Of a DNA stretch of 64,000 nucleotides, positions 22,001 through 34,007 are shown in pieces. The notes under the pieces were generated by a model, which was not told the DNA's origin, did no database searches, and saw only the letters and a list, made by a program, of their open reading frames with translations. Source of the DNA: Rehmannia glutinosa (Eukaryota; Streptophyta; Magnoliopsida; Lamiales; Orobanchaceae); assembly GCA_016081115.2 (NCBI GenBank), contig JABTTQ020003458.1:1-64000 (forward strand). The letters are read 5' to 3'. Position 1 is the first letter of the stretch, and each line of letters starts with the position of its first letter. The position numbers were made by a program, and so were the translations under genes.

Positions 22001-24453
22001 ACCGGGTTGGATACTGCCCGTGTTCAGTCCTTAACCTTTCACCCTTGTGCTCAAGTTCCAGAGCATGGTGGTGATAAACAAGCAATTACCTTTTCGCCAC
22101 CATTAGGGAATTTTGTGTTAATGCATTATCAGGCACTTTGTTCTGTTGGACCTCCAATAAAGGGGTTTTACCAGCTTTCAATGGTCTCAGAAAATGAAGG
22201 TGCATTTTTGTTTAAGTTGAGCCTCATGGAAGGATATAAAACTCCTCTAACAATAGAGTTCTGTGCGGTGACCATGCCTTTTCCAAGGAGAAGGGTGGTT
22301 TCTTTTGATGGCACACCTTCTATTGGAACAGTTTCAAATACCGACCATTCAGTAGAGTGGAAGATAATTACAAACACTCAAGCGCTTCTGGGAAGAGCAT
22401 TGAGGCGACTTTTCCTGGAACAGTTAGATTTGCTCCATGGCAAGCTCAAAGAATGCCTTCGTTTGGATCAGCAGTTGGAAGTATGGCTGATGAAGACAGT
22501 GATCTTGAAACTGAGTCTAGTGGTAGCATGGTTAATGTTGAGGATCAAATAATGGAGAAAATGAGTAAGGATCTTCAAGCAGTTGATTTAGAGGATCCTT
22601 TTGCTGGCAGGCATACAATTATGCAAAGGTATGTGTTATCCTTATTACTTTACTAACATTTAAATTCTTTTTGAAAGCCATCCATAAGAAATAAAAAGAG
22701 AGAGAGAGAAAATTACTTGTTGCTTATTTTCCATTGAAAATTTGTTAAGTTTTAAGTAGCTGTGAATGTATCGGCATTTTCTGAAACCGTGAATTTGTGT
22801 ATCCCTGAGAGAATCAGCTCGACTTGGAGAAAAGTTGTTAGATTGATGTTTTGTGAGCACGTTCGCCAAGTTCTTTGAGACTCTATTTGTTTTCCTATAT
22901 AGTTTTTTTTTCCTTTACACTTAAGACTTCTATGCCACGAAGATGGCAAAATTTGTTCAGGGATTAACTTTAATATATTGTTTGCTCTCATACTTTTTGC
23001 GTTCATACAGACATCTTTATTTTTCTCATATAGCGTTAATTCCTATGGATGCAGGTTTCTTTCAAGATGATTGGACCTTCATTGTCAGGAATGTCTATTG
23101 ATCCTAAATCTGTAAGTCTTTTCAGTCACAGTTGCCATTTAAAAGAAATACTAAACCAATGCTGTCCTCGAGACATGCTCTCTTTCTATTTTAGCAGTTA
23201 AGTGTACTGGAAAATCCTGATTCTTTTTAAAGAAGTGTGAGATTGGAAGTCTTTTTACCATTGTTTTTGATAACCATCACATGTTATCTCGCCTTGGATC
23301 AGTTCCTTTAACCAGAGCACTTTTGATTTCTGCTTTATTAGTTACATGCACGTCTATTATAATTTATAGAAACGAAAGTGAATAACTAAATAATCATACT
23401 TATTTCCCCTTCCAAATGAAGTCCACCCCACCCAAAAGCGTTGCAAAAAGGAACTGAGGGAGTATGTTTTGATACGATGATGAGAAGATGAGCTGAAGTT
23501 CAGAATTTTGATAATACGAGAATGTTCACAATGCAACACTCTCCGGCCTCTTATTTATTATACGATATTTGAAGGAGTTGCCAATTACTCCTAAATTTGA
23601 CTTCTGTCTACATATAAAGAAACCCCCGGATCTTTATGATAATAATTTTCAGGCTATTATATGTTTGTTCTATTGATTTCTTTTATGAAGTTTGTGCAGC
23701 GTCTTAAACTCTCAGGGTTCAAACAATGTGAACATGAGGTCTTCTGTGTTGTTTTCTTCTTTCATTTTCTTACATACATGTTCTCCAAACTTATTTTGCC
23801 TTTCCTTTTAATATTGGGTACATCTGATTCGAAGTGCATAAAAAGAGTGGAGATATCTGCAAATTATGTCAATCTTTAAGCATAAATGTTTTTTGGAATC
23901 TGATAAAGCAAGAGACTGTCAGGGTACTACCTCTCGTAGGCAGAGGAATTGTTACGGGATCTAAAATTTATTTATCTTTATATGCAAATGCTATTGATAT
24001 TACATTATAATTTAACCATCTGGTGATCAGTAATTGACACTATAATATTTTGTTTGACCTCGTGTTTTTCTTTATTTTATTTAAATACAATAGAGCTTTC
24101 CGCATCAAGCTGTTTATAGAGTATGTGAATTCTTTTTGTATCTTGCCTTTCATGTCAAATTTTCAGGTTGGATTTTTACACTTTAGTGGTCTGTGCAGGT
24201 AAGCATATTTCCTGCAGTTAAGGCAACTGTGGAAATTTCAACTCAGGTATGCTTATCTTTAGTCACCACCGATTTTCTAATGGGTTGTTTTTCTCGGCAA
24301 CATATTAATTTAAATTTAATAACCCGTCTCATAGTCCATTCCTAAACTCAGCATTTTCCTAATCATCTATGAATACAATAGGTTACATCTGGGGATTATA
24401 TTTTGTGGAATACATTGGGAAAATGTCCTGTTGCAGCCACACCTGAAGCGTAG
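19003..24453 (+). CDS. AP5M: AP-5 complex subunit mu (medium adaptin), two apparent 1-nt frameshifts
   Basis: AP-5 is a clathrin-independent adaptor of late endosomes; mu is its medium chain. Exons: 19003-19070, 19163-19288, 20316-20627, 21336-21628, 21735-22628, 23055-23111, 24199-24246, 24382-24453, all GT..AG. The start MPSGCCIRGLWILNNQDSV and RRFPVVE-like block, SDSWVDDPITRH, the SVGGLLDSLTGSIGIS segment and the C-terminal mu-homology domain (KPYLYRGKQRILFTIHDTV to VTSGDYILWNTLGK) match the plant protein. Exon 5 reads in one frame to about 22385, in another to about 22600, then in a third. Each break sits at a T-run one base short of expectation (22386-22387 and 22599-22602), and with both bases counted the phases close at 623 codons. 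Read literally, translation stops at 22550. It is either a recent pseudogene or a consensus error; every other exon is clean. Confidence 0.88.
20182..20217 (+). other. G-quadruplex-prone tract in AP5M intron 2
   Basis: Six runs of four to six G occur within 36 bases on the sense strand (ggggg..gggggg then three spaced gggg and one more). They follow a pyrimidine tract and lie about 100 bases before the exon-3 acceptor at 20314-20315. This fits the G4 rule in the pre-mRNA. The C-rich complement produces the proline-rich minus frames at 20022-20346, which are not genes. Confidence 0.7.
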
Positions 24454-24538
24454 AAAATATTAATTTGCTCAAAACTTTGCAATTCGATGCACAAAAACTA
24501 TGCTTTCCGTCTCTTTATCTGTTGAGCAGCGATATGTT

Positions 24539-24622
24539 GGACTGGATTAGTTTGCTAAGAGAAGTCGGACTGGATTAGTTTGCTAAGAGAAGTCGGACTG
24601 GATTAGTTTGCTAAGAGAAGTC
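24539..24622 (+). repeat. Perfect triplication of a 28-bp unit after the AP5M stop
   Basis: A unit beginning GGACTGGATTAGTTTGCTAA and ending GAGAAGTC is repeated three times without a mismatch, starting 86 bases after the AP5M stop codon, probably inside its 3' UTR. Perfect identity implies a young expansion or an assembly effect. Confidence 0.95.
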
Positions 24623-26704
24623 GACCAGTCGAAAGTGATCTATATCGTCTTTTTCCATGCCCCATTGTTTCAACACATTCAAATCTATGGCTTGGATTGT
24701 ATATCATGTGAAGGTGACTAGCTAGATAGGACCCTCATGATGCCATTTGTTAATTTGCTACAATAAGCTTTATAATTTATATGTTGCAGCTAATCAAAGA
24801 TGATTGTTTATTAGTCTTCTCTGTTAAACAACTGTTGGGTTTTCAGAAATATTCTACAAAAGTTATTTCATCATGAAAGATACTCAATTCGTAGAATTTG
24901 AATAGCGTTTTACAAAGCAGATTGTTGTTACTTTTATTTTCTTAAGGTTAAGTCTGTGTTATGTGGAGTGTATTTTGGTATAAATGAATAGCGTTTTGAT
25001 TATTATGTACCAGTCCAAATCTTTCATTTCTTTATTTCTTACGGTGTTTCATTATTTGGTGTTTAAATACATGCTATGTGCATAATAATTATAGCATTTT
25101 ATAAGTGTGACATCAGGTAAATTGAAACAAGTCACAGAAATTAGGAGATGCCAGTATGCTTTTCTGCCGATGAATGAAAAATGACTAATAAGTGAATCGA
25201 GCACTTGGATTGAAGTTTCTTAAATTTTATTTTTTCCAATTGATGTTGGACTTACTAAGGGTACATGGGTGTGTATTAGGGTAAGTAAGGATATTAACAT
25301 CGATTTAAGAAGGAATCGATGTATCTCGACGTAGGGTCCCAAAACGATGTGAGGTATTTTGCACGAGGTAACTTCGACCTAGGATTCCAAAAAGCAAGGT
25401 GAAGTAATTTGTTGAAGGTACCGGAATAGAGCACACGTTAGGCTAGTGAGTGGCCCCTGCTGAAGCTTAAGTTGGGATCGGTGTAATTGAGGTACTTAGA
25501 AAGCTAAAGAGCAAGATAATTTAGAATAATGATAAGCTACCTTTTACCTTGATTTTCATGACTACCGTGAAATGCGAATCATTATACACGTGGCGCTGGA
25601 GAGCTCGTGGGCGACCCGACCCGGACCTTTGGGTTGGGTCGGGACCCATATTAAAAAGCCGCGGATCCTGGAGGCATTTTGGTAATTTCCAGCAAGGCGA
25701 GGTTAGGATGGTAATTTCCATATCAAACATGTTAATTTATCTTAAAAAGTAGTGTAATAGTCGTGTTTTGTGTGAGCTGAAGTAATACAAGGGAATGAAT
25801 TAAGATAGATCCCAATAACTCGTCATTTTTATGAATGGCATCTGATCCCCCTATGACTCTTTTGCAAAAATGATGTTCACCAAACAAGGAAAGAAATGAG
25901 TCTGAAGTTTTATTTTCCTATATCATCTTATACTCTATGCCAAACATTCATGTCACATGTATATTCAATGTGCATGCATTATATACAATATTGATGAAAC
26001 ATCATATTAAAATAGGAAAAAGAAATATTCCGAAATGCAATTAATGCAGAATTCGACAAAGAGTAATATATACACGCAACAACAATAGGTTGCTAAAATT
26101 TCACAAACTTTACAATTTCAAACAACTAGAATGTTCATATCCTAAGAGGAGAAAGCAAATAAATGAAAAACAAAATAAAAAAATGAAACAAAACCAAAAA
26201 ACGCTACGCTAAGTTTTGTGCCTAGGCCATGCATCAAAGTCCCCAGCTAGCTTCATACCACTAACATTGTGAGATGGCCAAATCTCTTTGTTCCTTACAA
26301 GAATTCCAATTGCATGGACCCAATTTTAGATAATTTTCATCGAATTGCAACAACACTTTAATCCTTGCAATCCGAAGAAAACCCCACTAACACCTTCTAA
26401 TCATCCCCAAAATCTATCCATACAACAAACACAAACTAGAAAAAAAAAAAAACTCCTACATGTAGATCACAAGAAAAACAAACACGAATTCTTTGACGAT
26501 ACGCGTCCGTCCGATGTGAAATCCATGCATCACATGTCTTGCAACCTCCGATCGCTCGGATCTCCTCTAATCGATGTTTCATCTCGTATTTATTACGTAT
26601 CGACCCTAATCAAATATTACATACGACAGATGACGTCTTTGATCAATATATCATGAAAATACAAAATGAAACACGAAATTAGAAACAATGAACAGACGAC
26701 GCAA
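24623..26704. other. Intergenic DNA between AP5M and the GATL gene
   Basis: Mostly AT-rich. About 25254-25760 differs in composition: it holds repeated phrases such as 'gaggtaacttcgacctagg' and 'ggaatagagcacacg', and a short hairpin (CGACCCGACCC...GGGTTGGGTCG near 25612-25642), suggesting a relic of a repeat I cannot name. About 26160-26700 would contain the 3' UTR of the minus-strand GATL gene. No extra gene is supported. Confidence 0.45.
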
Positions 26705-27763
26705 TCACTCCTCCAACGCAACCCTAGACGAGCGATAGAGATCGTGAAATGGGCCCAGATAGTCAACCGTGCACGGCCGCCTCGAGTCAAGTCTCAACCA
26801 TGGTTTCCCCTTCCCACTCCAATGCAATAGGCTGATTGGACCGGGGTGCAATCCTCTACACCTCCCTTCCAAGTTGTCCCCACCTAGACCATGCTGGTTC
26901 CACCTATGATCAACCGCCTTAATATCCCCTGCAAAAACAAGCAAAACAGGGGGCAATGACCCCAAGTGATATATCCTCTTATTCTTTTGGACGGCCATCC
27001 ATTCCTCAACTTTCTGCGTGAACCCTCCTTTTCTCCATGCATCAATGTCCACAACCATCACGCCCGTGTTGAAATAACACGGCCGACGGCCCTCGAACGT
27101 CCTCGCCAGGTTCACGTCCGACCAAAAAGTATCCGTGAAATAGTTCGTGAAATTCGCGTGGCAATATTCGGGTGCGGCGAGGACCTTGCCCCCTAAATGC
27201 ACCTTCCATAGCTTGGCGATGTCGTCGACCACGATTATGTCAGAATCCAAATATATCACGCGCTTGACGTTTTTTGGGAGAATGTCGGACATGTAGATCC
27301 GTGCGTAGTTTAGTGGCTGATCCAGGGCCTGTCTTATGGATTTAGATATTTTCCCGCGGACCCTGTCGGGGTCGAATTGGTACATCTTGAAGTTGAGGTA
27401 AGGGAAAGTGGATTTTATGAGGGAGATGATTTCGGGGTCAAGGTGGACGGAGAGGAAATGGAAGGAGACGTTTTCGGGGCACGTCGAATGTTGCAAAATC
27501 GATAAAACGGCGGCCATTGTCCCGCGGATGTAGTTGGCGTCGAGGGGCATGACTATGTGGATGATGTTGTCGTTGTCGTTGGCTCGGGTGTTGGAGGTGC
27601 ACGTGTCGCCGTTACGGAAGGCTGGGGCCTCGCGGAAAGAAGGGATGACGGTGGTCGTCGGAGATTGGGTGATGTGGAGGCGGATGGCGGTGGCGGTGGG
27701 ATGGTGGAGGAGGAGGAGAATAGACAGGAGGCCGAGGAGGGGGAGGAGAGAGAAGAAGGCCAT
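26705..27763 (-). CDS. Galacturonosyltransferase-like (GATL) family GT8 glycosyltransferase
   Basis: An intact intronless ORF of 352 residues, the normal GATL length; the family acts in the secretory pathway on pectin or xylan synthesis. Residues 1-26 form a hydrophobic signal peptide or anchor (LLPLLGLLSILLLL). The GT8 fold follows: IHIVMPLDANYIRGTMAAV near 68, HSTCPENVSFHF near 92, LNYARIYMSDILP near 150, the metal-binding YLDSDIIVVDD near 170, APEYCHANFT, CYFNTGVMVVDID, GSLPPVLLVFAGDIKAVDHR and WNQHGLGGDN, and the UDP-binding end HWSGKGKPWLRLDSR. The sequence is nearer the GATL5/6/7 type than PARVUS. Near the C-terminus LGPFHDLYR replaces the usual LWAPYDLYR, possibly from compensating small indels. 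The start is chosen at the signal-peptide Met. Confidence 0.93.
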   Translation of the reverse strand: MAFFSLLPLLGLLSILLLLHHPTATAIRLHITQSPTTTVIPSFREAPAFRNGDTCTSNTRANDNDNIIHIVMPLDANYIRGTMAAVLSILQHSTCPENVSFHFLSVHLDPEIISLIKSTFPYLNFKMYQFDPDRVRGKISKSIRQALDQPLNYARIYMSDILPKNVKRVIYLDSDIIVVDDIAKLWKVHLGGKVLAAPEYCHANFTNYFTDTFWSDVNLARTFEGRRPCYFNTGVMVVDIDAWRKGGFTQKVEEWMAVQKNKRIYHLGSLPPVLLVFAGDIKAVDHRWNQHGLGGDNLEGRCRGLHPGPISLLHWSGKGKPWLRLDSRRPCTVDYLGPFHDLYRSSRVALEE

Positions 27764-28715
27764 CCTGTCCTGATAAATATTTTAGAACTTTATTTTTTTT
27801 GGTGTTTTTTGGATGTAAATAGAAGAGGCTTTTATTTGGAAGGATATTAAAAAATAGTGTTATGGAACCATTAGAGGTTGGAAAAAATGGAGTTTAGGAG
27901 AGGGATTTGATGGTTAGAGAGAGAGAAAAGGGCATTGGAATGTTTTGAGGGTTAGGAAAAAAAATCGGGACATTTTGATTTGACTGAAATAGACTGGTTT
28001 ACATTTTATTGACTACAATTATAAGAGGAAAGGATTATTGTTATAACATGAAAAAAATAGAGTAGAAAAGATTGGACTCTTTTTGTTCTTCACCAGCCAT
28101 TTTGTTGACAAGTAATTTTTTGTGGTGTTAACATGGTATGCACTTAGCAATCCTATTTATAGAAACACAAGTTGTTCTAAGGATTTTAGCCCTATTTGTG
28201 CATGGAACTTAAACACAAGTTTGCAACATTAAAATAAGAAGTTTCAAGACAAATTATAGTTATAGTAATATTCCCAAGCCCACACTTTGCTGGTGTTTTT
28301 GGGACTTTTCCCAATTAATGGACTTGGTGCCAATTGTATCAAGTCCATCACAATATATAGCAAATTGACCAATTTCGATTCCTTTGTCCCTATTTCATAT
28401 GTAAGGGAATGTTAGTATTTAATTTATTTTATGATATCATTATATACACATTAATAATTCTAAATTAAATTCATTTAGATAATAATTAGGTGGGTGGCAT
28501 AATAATTTTTTGTCACTTTGAATCTTCTATCGTATTGTAGGTAACTGGAATGTTTGTCCTTAATTATAACTAACCACCTAGGATCCATTGGATTTCATCC
28601 TACATACCCGCATTGTTTCCTTTCGGATAGAGAGACGCTATTCACAATTTTTTTTTCCTTCTCTAAATATACACTCACCATTTTTTAAACTCGCAATATA
28701 TCTCAATTTACAGTC
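27764..28715. other. Upstream region of the GATL gene
   Basis: Promoter-side DNA of the minus-strand GATL gene, AT-rich, with no other gene. The plus-strand ORF at 28588 has no family features. Confidence 0.5.
28154..28161 (-). promoter_or_regulatory. Candidate TATA box for the GATL gene
   Basis: The minus strand reads TATAAATA within TTTCTATAAATAGG, a strong plant TATA match about 390 bases before the ATG. The implied leader is long but possible. It is motif evidence only. Confidence 0.35.
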
Positions 28716-28776
28716 CTCCAATGTATGTGGTACGATCATTATGTGGTACAATCGTGTGACACGACCATGTGATCAA
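28716..28776 (+). repeat. Left flank of the Copia insertion: ACGACCATGTG-type tandem units
   Basis: Units such as tatgtggtacgatca, tatgtggtacaatcgtg and tgacacgaccatgtgatca lie directly before the Copia LTR. Very similar units continue after the right LTR (48598-48720), so the element landed in a short tandem array. Confidence 0.6.
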
Positions 28777-29433
28777 GTTAGGGATAGTGCCCTTAAAGCA
28801 ATTGTGAATTATTTTTGATTATTAATAAATGCGACATTTATTTTCGAACTCTTTTACATATTGTATGTATTTTCTTGAACATCATGAAAATCCCTAGTTT
28901 ATTTATTGTAACCATAATCTTAGTATATAAGAGTTATATACAATAGGATTAAGATTATGGATAATAAACTAAAAATTAAGTCCGTGATGAAATTAATTAA
29001 AGTATGGGATCTTTAATTAAAACATCATTAATGCGCCCAAAACATTTTGAATGTGATTTTTATCCAGGACCGTCGATGTGGAGACATCTTAGTGGGGGCA
29101 TTTATATATAATTTGATCATATAGACTTGGACCGATTTAATTTGAATTTTTCATACAAATTCCGTTGTAGAAATGGAAAATCAAATTAAATCACTAGATG
29201 ATCATATATGGATAAATCTTAATCCTGGGTGATTATAGACTCTGTTTATTTTGGTGTGATTCTTAATTTGCTCGTTTAAGTATGTCCTACGACATTCCCA
29301 ACACATGCATTTTAGATTCATATTTGAATTAAATAGTTGGGAATATAAATTCACAGAATACGGAATCCATTCCTTCTTGCGAGAAGTAGAAAGACGATTC
29401 CCTCATTTGTTAATTCGAACCGAATGGTTTGAG
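28777..29433 (+). repeat. Copia 5' LTR, first part (before Gypsy insertion)
   Basis: Aligns to 46635-47291 of the right LTR with scattered substitutions and short indels. It is broken after TTGAG by the Gypsy element. Confidence 0.9.
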
Positions 29434-30899
29434 TGTTAGAGATTTTTCTAACCGCAAGTCTACGGTGTCAAGTTTTAATATAGAGTAGTAAGGTTGTCGA
29501 ATCCACAGGAATAATTATCGAATTATTGCTAAGTACTATAATATAGTAGTCTAACTTTATTTAGAAATTCAACAATTGATGGAGTTTATTATACTAAAAA
29601 TACTAAAAATAAATTAAGACTATGAAAATATCAATGAGTTTATCCAAATGATTAAATGAATTCTAGAGGTATGATGAATCTAGTTATCCCTTATGTTGTC
29701 AATATGGTTCATCAATCATCAATTATCAATTTATAAGTCAAGATTTCTACAATAATCATTCCCTCTCTCAAGTCTAAATGATTTTAGATTCAATTGGGAA
29801 ATCAATATCTCTATAAAAATCACCAATTAAAATCTCAATAAAAGCTATAAATCTTGATAAATGACTTCAAAGGATTCATAAATCTCTCAATTCTATGAAA
29901 TCCAGGTTATGCTATTCCAAGGTCATGTATTCAATTACCTCTCTCAAGTGTCAAATCAAATACACCAAACAATCTAAATTATTGATCAAGTAATTTAGAA
30001 GCAATAGATCCAAATAACACAAATAAATTGATAGATCTAGATTGACAAACCACAATCTCAAAACATAAGTTCAAACATAGATTACATCAATCCTCTCTAG
30101 AATTATAGAGTTTAGCTCATAATTAAAGAAAATGAATCCATGAAAATACAACAATACATCTTACAAGATATGAAGAAAGCAACAAAATAAGAACAAGAGT
30201 TGAGGGATCTTCTCTATTTCTAGATGATAGAAGCCTCCAATCTTCTTCTCCAAATTCTTCTCAAAGTGCTCAAATTCTTCTTCCTTGTCTTGTAGGCTGT
30301 TTTTATTGCCTTCCCAAGGGTTCCAAGATGCCCCCATTTCAAGCCCCAAGGATGGTATTTATAGTACACAAAAGTCCAAGAAGGGGTAGGTGAACATAGG
30401 ATTTTCCGCCCCGGCGCGGCGCCCGCAGCATAAGCTGCTAGGGCGCCAAAGAATTCCGTGCCATTTTATCGCATGGGCGCGCGGCGCCAGCAGCGTCAAG
30501 TCAAGTTGTCGCCCGGCGCAGGCGCTGGCGCTGGCGCTGCAGCGCCACCCGCATCGTCCATTGATTCCGCGGCTGCAGGCTGGGCGTTGGCGCTGCAGCG
30601 CCAAATACCGCTCCAAGCTCGCACGCACGCCCACGGGCGCTGTGGCGCCAGGTAGCAGCTGCTGCAGCCGCCGCCCGTCTTTGGGTCAAAATGCGATTTT
30701 TTCGTTTCTCACACGCGATTTCTTCTTTCTTCGCGCCGTTTTTCATCGTTTTCTTCATTTCTCGGCTACCAAATCTGTAGTGACTCTTCATCGACACTAT
30801 TTGAAATAAATTGGACTCTAAAGACTCTAAAAACACCCAAAATAAAACCAAATTCTAATCTAAAATACTCAAATAAGTTGGTAAAATACCAACTTAACA
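29434..30899 (-). repeat. Athila-type element, 3' LTR
   Basis: 1466 bp, TG..CA bounded. Nearly identical to 39641-41136 over the first roughly 950 bases and the last roughly 220, but a GC-rich block (about 30400-30690) differs strongly from its partner. It contains a minus-strand TATAAATA at 30356-30363. Confidence 0.95.
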
Positions 30900-30916
30900 A
30901 ATACCCCCAAACTTAA
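30900..30916 (-). promoter_or_regulatory. Polypurine tract of the Athila-type element
   Basis: The minus strand reads AAGTTTGGGGGTATT immediately before the 3' LTR, the expected place and composition for plus-strand priming. Confidence 0.7.
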
Positions 30917-32795
30917 GCTATTGTTTGTCCTCAAACAATTATAACTCCAAAATGAAAGACAAACAATACAACAACACAAGCAACTACAAAACTCCATAAA
31001 CCAATAAAATTTGTCTAAAACTCATTTCACTATCAATCAAGCATGCATTTTAACATTGTGATCAAAAGTGTTGAATATTCATGAAAATTCCGTTTACATT
31101 ATTCAAATTGATTTACGCAATCAAACGTTATCAAGATGATCCACTTTTAAGTATCAAAAGATAATGACTACCGGATTCCATAGGCTTGTTATTCCCACTA
31201 ATCTCCACTAATGTAAAGGCTAATATAACACATGGATCAATAGGGCTTCCAAAGCTTGTAATGTGGCTTAGGGTCGGGTAGGAAAATTTAGGATTAAGTG
31301 ACTCAATTCACCCAAACACACAATTACCTCTTCAAATCACCAATTGCCAAACAACATGGCTACCTTCACTTTTGTTGAATTTTCAATTATTCTCCCTTTA
31401 CGAGCCTCTCTTTTCAACAATTTTTTTTTTCGAGACCCCCAAACTTGGTCTTTTGCATATTTTAACACATGGGGTTTCATTATTTATTTTTCTCGGCAAC
31501 TTCATGCGAATGAACATCTACCTTACTTATTACATCCTCCTCAACCTTCAATCATTTTGTGTGTATGAGTGATGGGTAATTAGGATTTTCACATGTAAGC
31601 TCAAGGTAAAAACAATTGGTTGCCAAAGATAAGGTTTAATAGGCTCAAAAGGGGACACTAGTGAAATTATATCGTACAAAGGTAGTTATTTTGGCTCTAG
31701 CTTTTATTCAAAGATGGCCTAAATCATTTCCTTATGTTATTTCACCTAGGATTTCGCCTCAATTAGTGATCAAACAAGTTCTAATCCGGTGGGATCATAC
31801 AAGCAACACTCGACTTCATTAATCATTTTCAAATAAGTTAGCAATTATGCATGAATATGAAATCAATAAAGCAAAATATAGATCACCACTTAAAAGCATG
31901 CTTTCGTGATTCAACTCGCAATCAACAAATCTACTTAGTCATGTAGTTCTATAGTTCAACAAACTACCCGACTCGACTCAACTCGATTTTTTTTTTTTTT
32001 TTGACACGACTCGACGACACGACTCAAAAGACACAAATACAGATTACACCCCCAAACTTAAATTGAACATTGTCCTCAATGGAGAGTGAGAAAACTTTCG
32101 ACGATGGCGGAGCGCCTAGGACTCTCATCGAGTCGTGTGGTGAAAAATGAGCAATAGGGCCCGGTGGTGGTGGTATTGGGAGCGGAATTGCGGGTGTGTC
32201 CGGCTATATATCGGGCAAGTACTCGGTTGTGCTCATTCTCATATTCTTCTCGTGCCGCTCGTGACGTTGCTTCGCTACAAAAGCCCTTCTCAATTCTCGT
32301 CTTCGCGAACTAGTGCGCTCGAAGGGTTGTTATTGTGATGTGAGCGTCTAGACGAGAACGTCTTGCCGCCGAATCGGATGGAGTGTCTACATTCGTGGTT
32401 GGGCATGAGTATCATGCTCAATAGCTGGTAGAGCAAATTCGGGATCAAGAATATATCCCGCACCCTTTCGGATTAGGCATACCGCCCGCCCACTCGTCAT
32501 AAGAGGCAATAGTAGAGCGAATCTATAGGTCCCTTAGATTTTCCAACGGCTCGGAGCTATCCCACTTAACACCTCTCTTTTTACATAACCCACAAATTAA
32601 ACTCGGTAATATTAGTCCCCCTTTTTTGGTTGTAGCATTTTGTTATGAAGGGACGTTGCAATAATTACCGGGTTTAATCAGTATGTCAAGAACTATGGCA
32701 TATAGAAGATGAGCTCGTTCTTAGTTACATCACTAACATGCTTGGTTGGTATCAAGTTGTTGCATATGAAGTGGTACCAAGCTCGCCCATATCGA

Positions 32796-33303
32796 CTAAG
32801 ACTCGTGTGCGGAAAAGCAAAGAGCACCTCCCACAACTTTTATATGACGTACCACGTTCCAGCCGACATAAGGTGTTACAAATCTCCTCCATACTCGGTG
32901 GTTGCGAGATAAATTCGACATACGGTGAGTGATCCACCTCCGGAGTCCATAATATTCTCTTATATTTGTTGTATGAGTGTATACCGTGTCTACTCCACGC
33001 ATGAAAACCTCTGAGTTATAGCCATTTGTGGTCTTCGCATTCGCATAAAACTCTCGGACTATATTCGGTGCGAATGGTCTGGGTTGTGCACAAAGTTTTT
33101 TCCATTGCTTCTGATGTATCATTTGTGCAAGTTCACCATCATTCGCCCCGGTTGTAACCCCGTTTGCCGTTATGCTCTTCGAGCATAATATATCATAATA
33201 CAATCATTTGTTGTCTTCCAAGTGAAGAAAACGATCTTCAACATTTTCCTCGGACGTACTTGCCACTCTTTTGCCCTTGCTTACATTCTTTGTTCTTGGC
33301 ATT
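32796..33303 (-). pseudogene. Post-integrase ORF of the Athila-type element (plant transposon protein-like)
   Basis: Athila-clade elements carry an extra ORF between integrase and 3' LTR. This fragment reads IVREFYANAKTTNG, VFMRGVDTVY and REYYGLRRW, resembling the 'putative plant transposon protein' domain often found there. An upstream start is possible at 33303 (MPRTKNVSKGKRV-like on the minus strand, reading through a frameshift). The function is unknown; it was once called env-like by position. It is truncated and frameshifted. Confidence 0.6.
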
Positions 33304-33961
33304 GTAATTGATCGGGAAATCACCTGAAAAATAACACAAGCAAAATACACATAGAACGCACAATACGAGTTAGGAGTTAGAAATTTGGCAATAACTCAAG
33401 AATTATGCATCCTTGTCATCAATCCATGATCAAATAACCTTTAGTACACAATGATGACAAGAATCAAATGCCTAGGTGTAATATTTTTCATTGAGGCATT
33501 TTAACAAACACCTTGTAGGCATATATGCAAAGAAGAGATGAACACCACATTTGAAATTCAATTCATGCCCATTTTTCAACACCAACCAATTCAAGCACAA
33601 TATAATCATATATCATCACAATTTATCAAGAATTTATCAAGAAATTCGAAATTATAATGATATTGAAAATTCCCACAATTTTAACCTAAGCTTGAAAATT
33701 TGAAGAAAGTTGGTGTACAATTGAAGCTCACTTACCCAATTGATGTAGAAGATGAATTTGATGATTAAGTTGCTCAATTGCCCACTTGAATGGTGTATAA
33801 GTGAATGCTAGGTGGGATTTTTGTAGAAGAAAGAAAAATAGGCGTGTGTGTGTGTTTTGTTTGTAAGGAAAAAAAAATTCTGATTTCTCTTTATCCTCGC
33901 AAGCCGATCGATCGGCGCTGCCGCCCGCACACACCGGCCCCATATCGACACTCCCGACTCG

Positions 33962-33962
<1 letters not shown>

Positions 33963-34003
<41 letters not shown>
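33963..34003. repeat. 41-base poly(T) run
   Basis: An uninterrupted run of 41 T (A on the coding strand of the Gypsy element) in the spacer between the integrase and the post-integrase ORF. Exact length is unreliable in any assembly. Confidence 0.9.

Positions 34004-34007
<4 letters not shown>

Noticed and set aside
25521..25752. Overlapping ORFs in the GC-rich patch between AP5M and GATL
   Set aside because: They overlap on opposite strands around a hairpin and match no family; more likely a repeat relic.
27534..27850. Plus-strand ORFs of 79 and 97 codons over the GATL start
   Set aside because: Antisense shadows of the GATL signal peptide and N-terminus.
30359..30851. Ala/Arg/Gln-rich ORFs on both strands in the Gypsy LTR (also 40509-41016)
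   Set aside because: They lie in a GC-rich palindromic LTR block present in both LTRs and are not conserved between the two copies.
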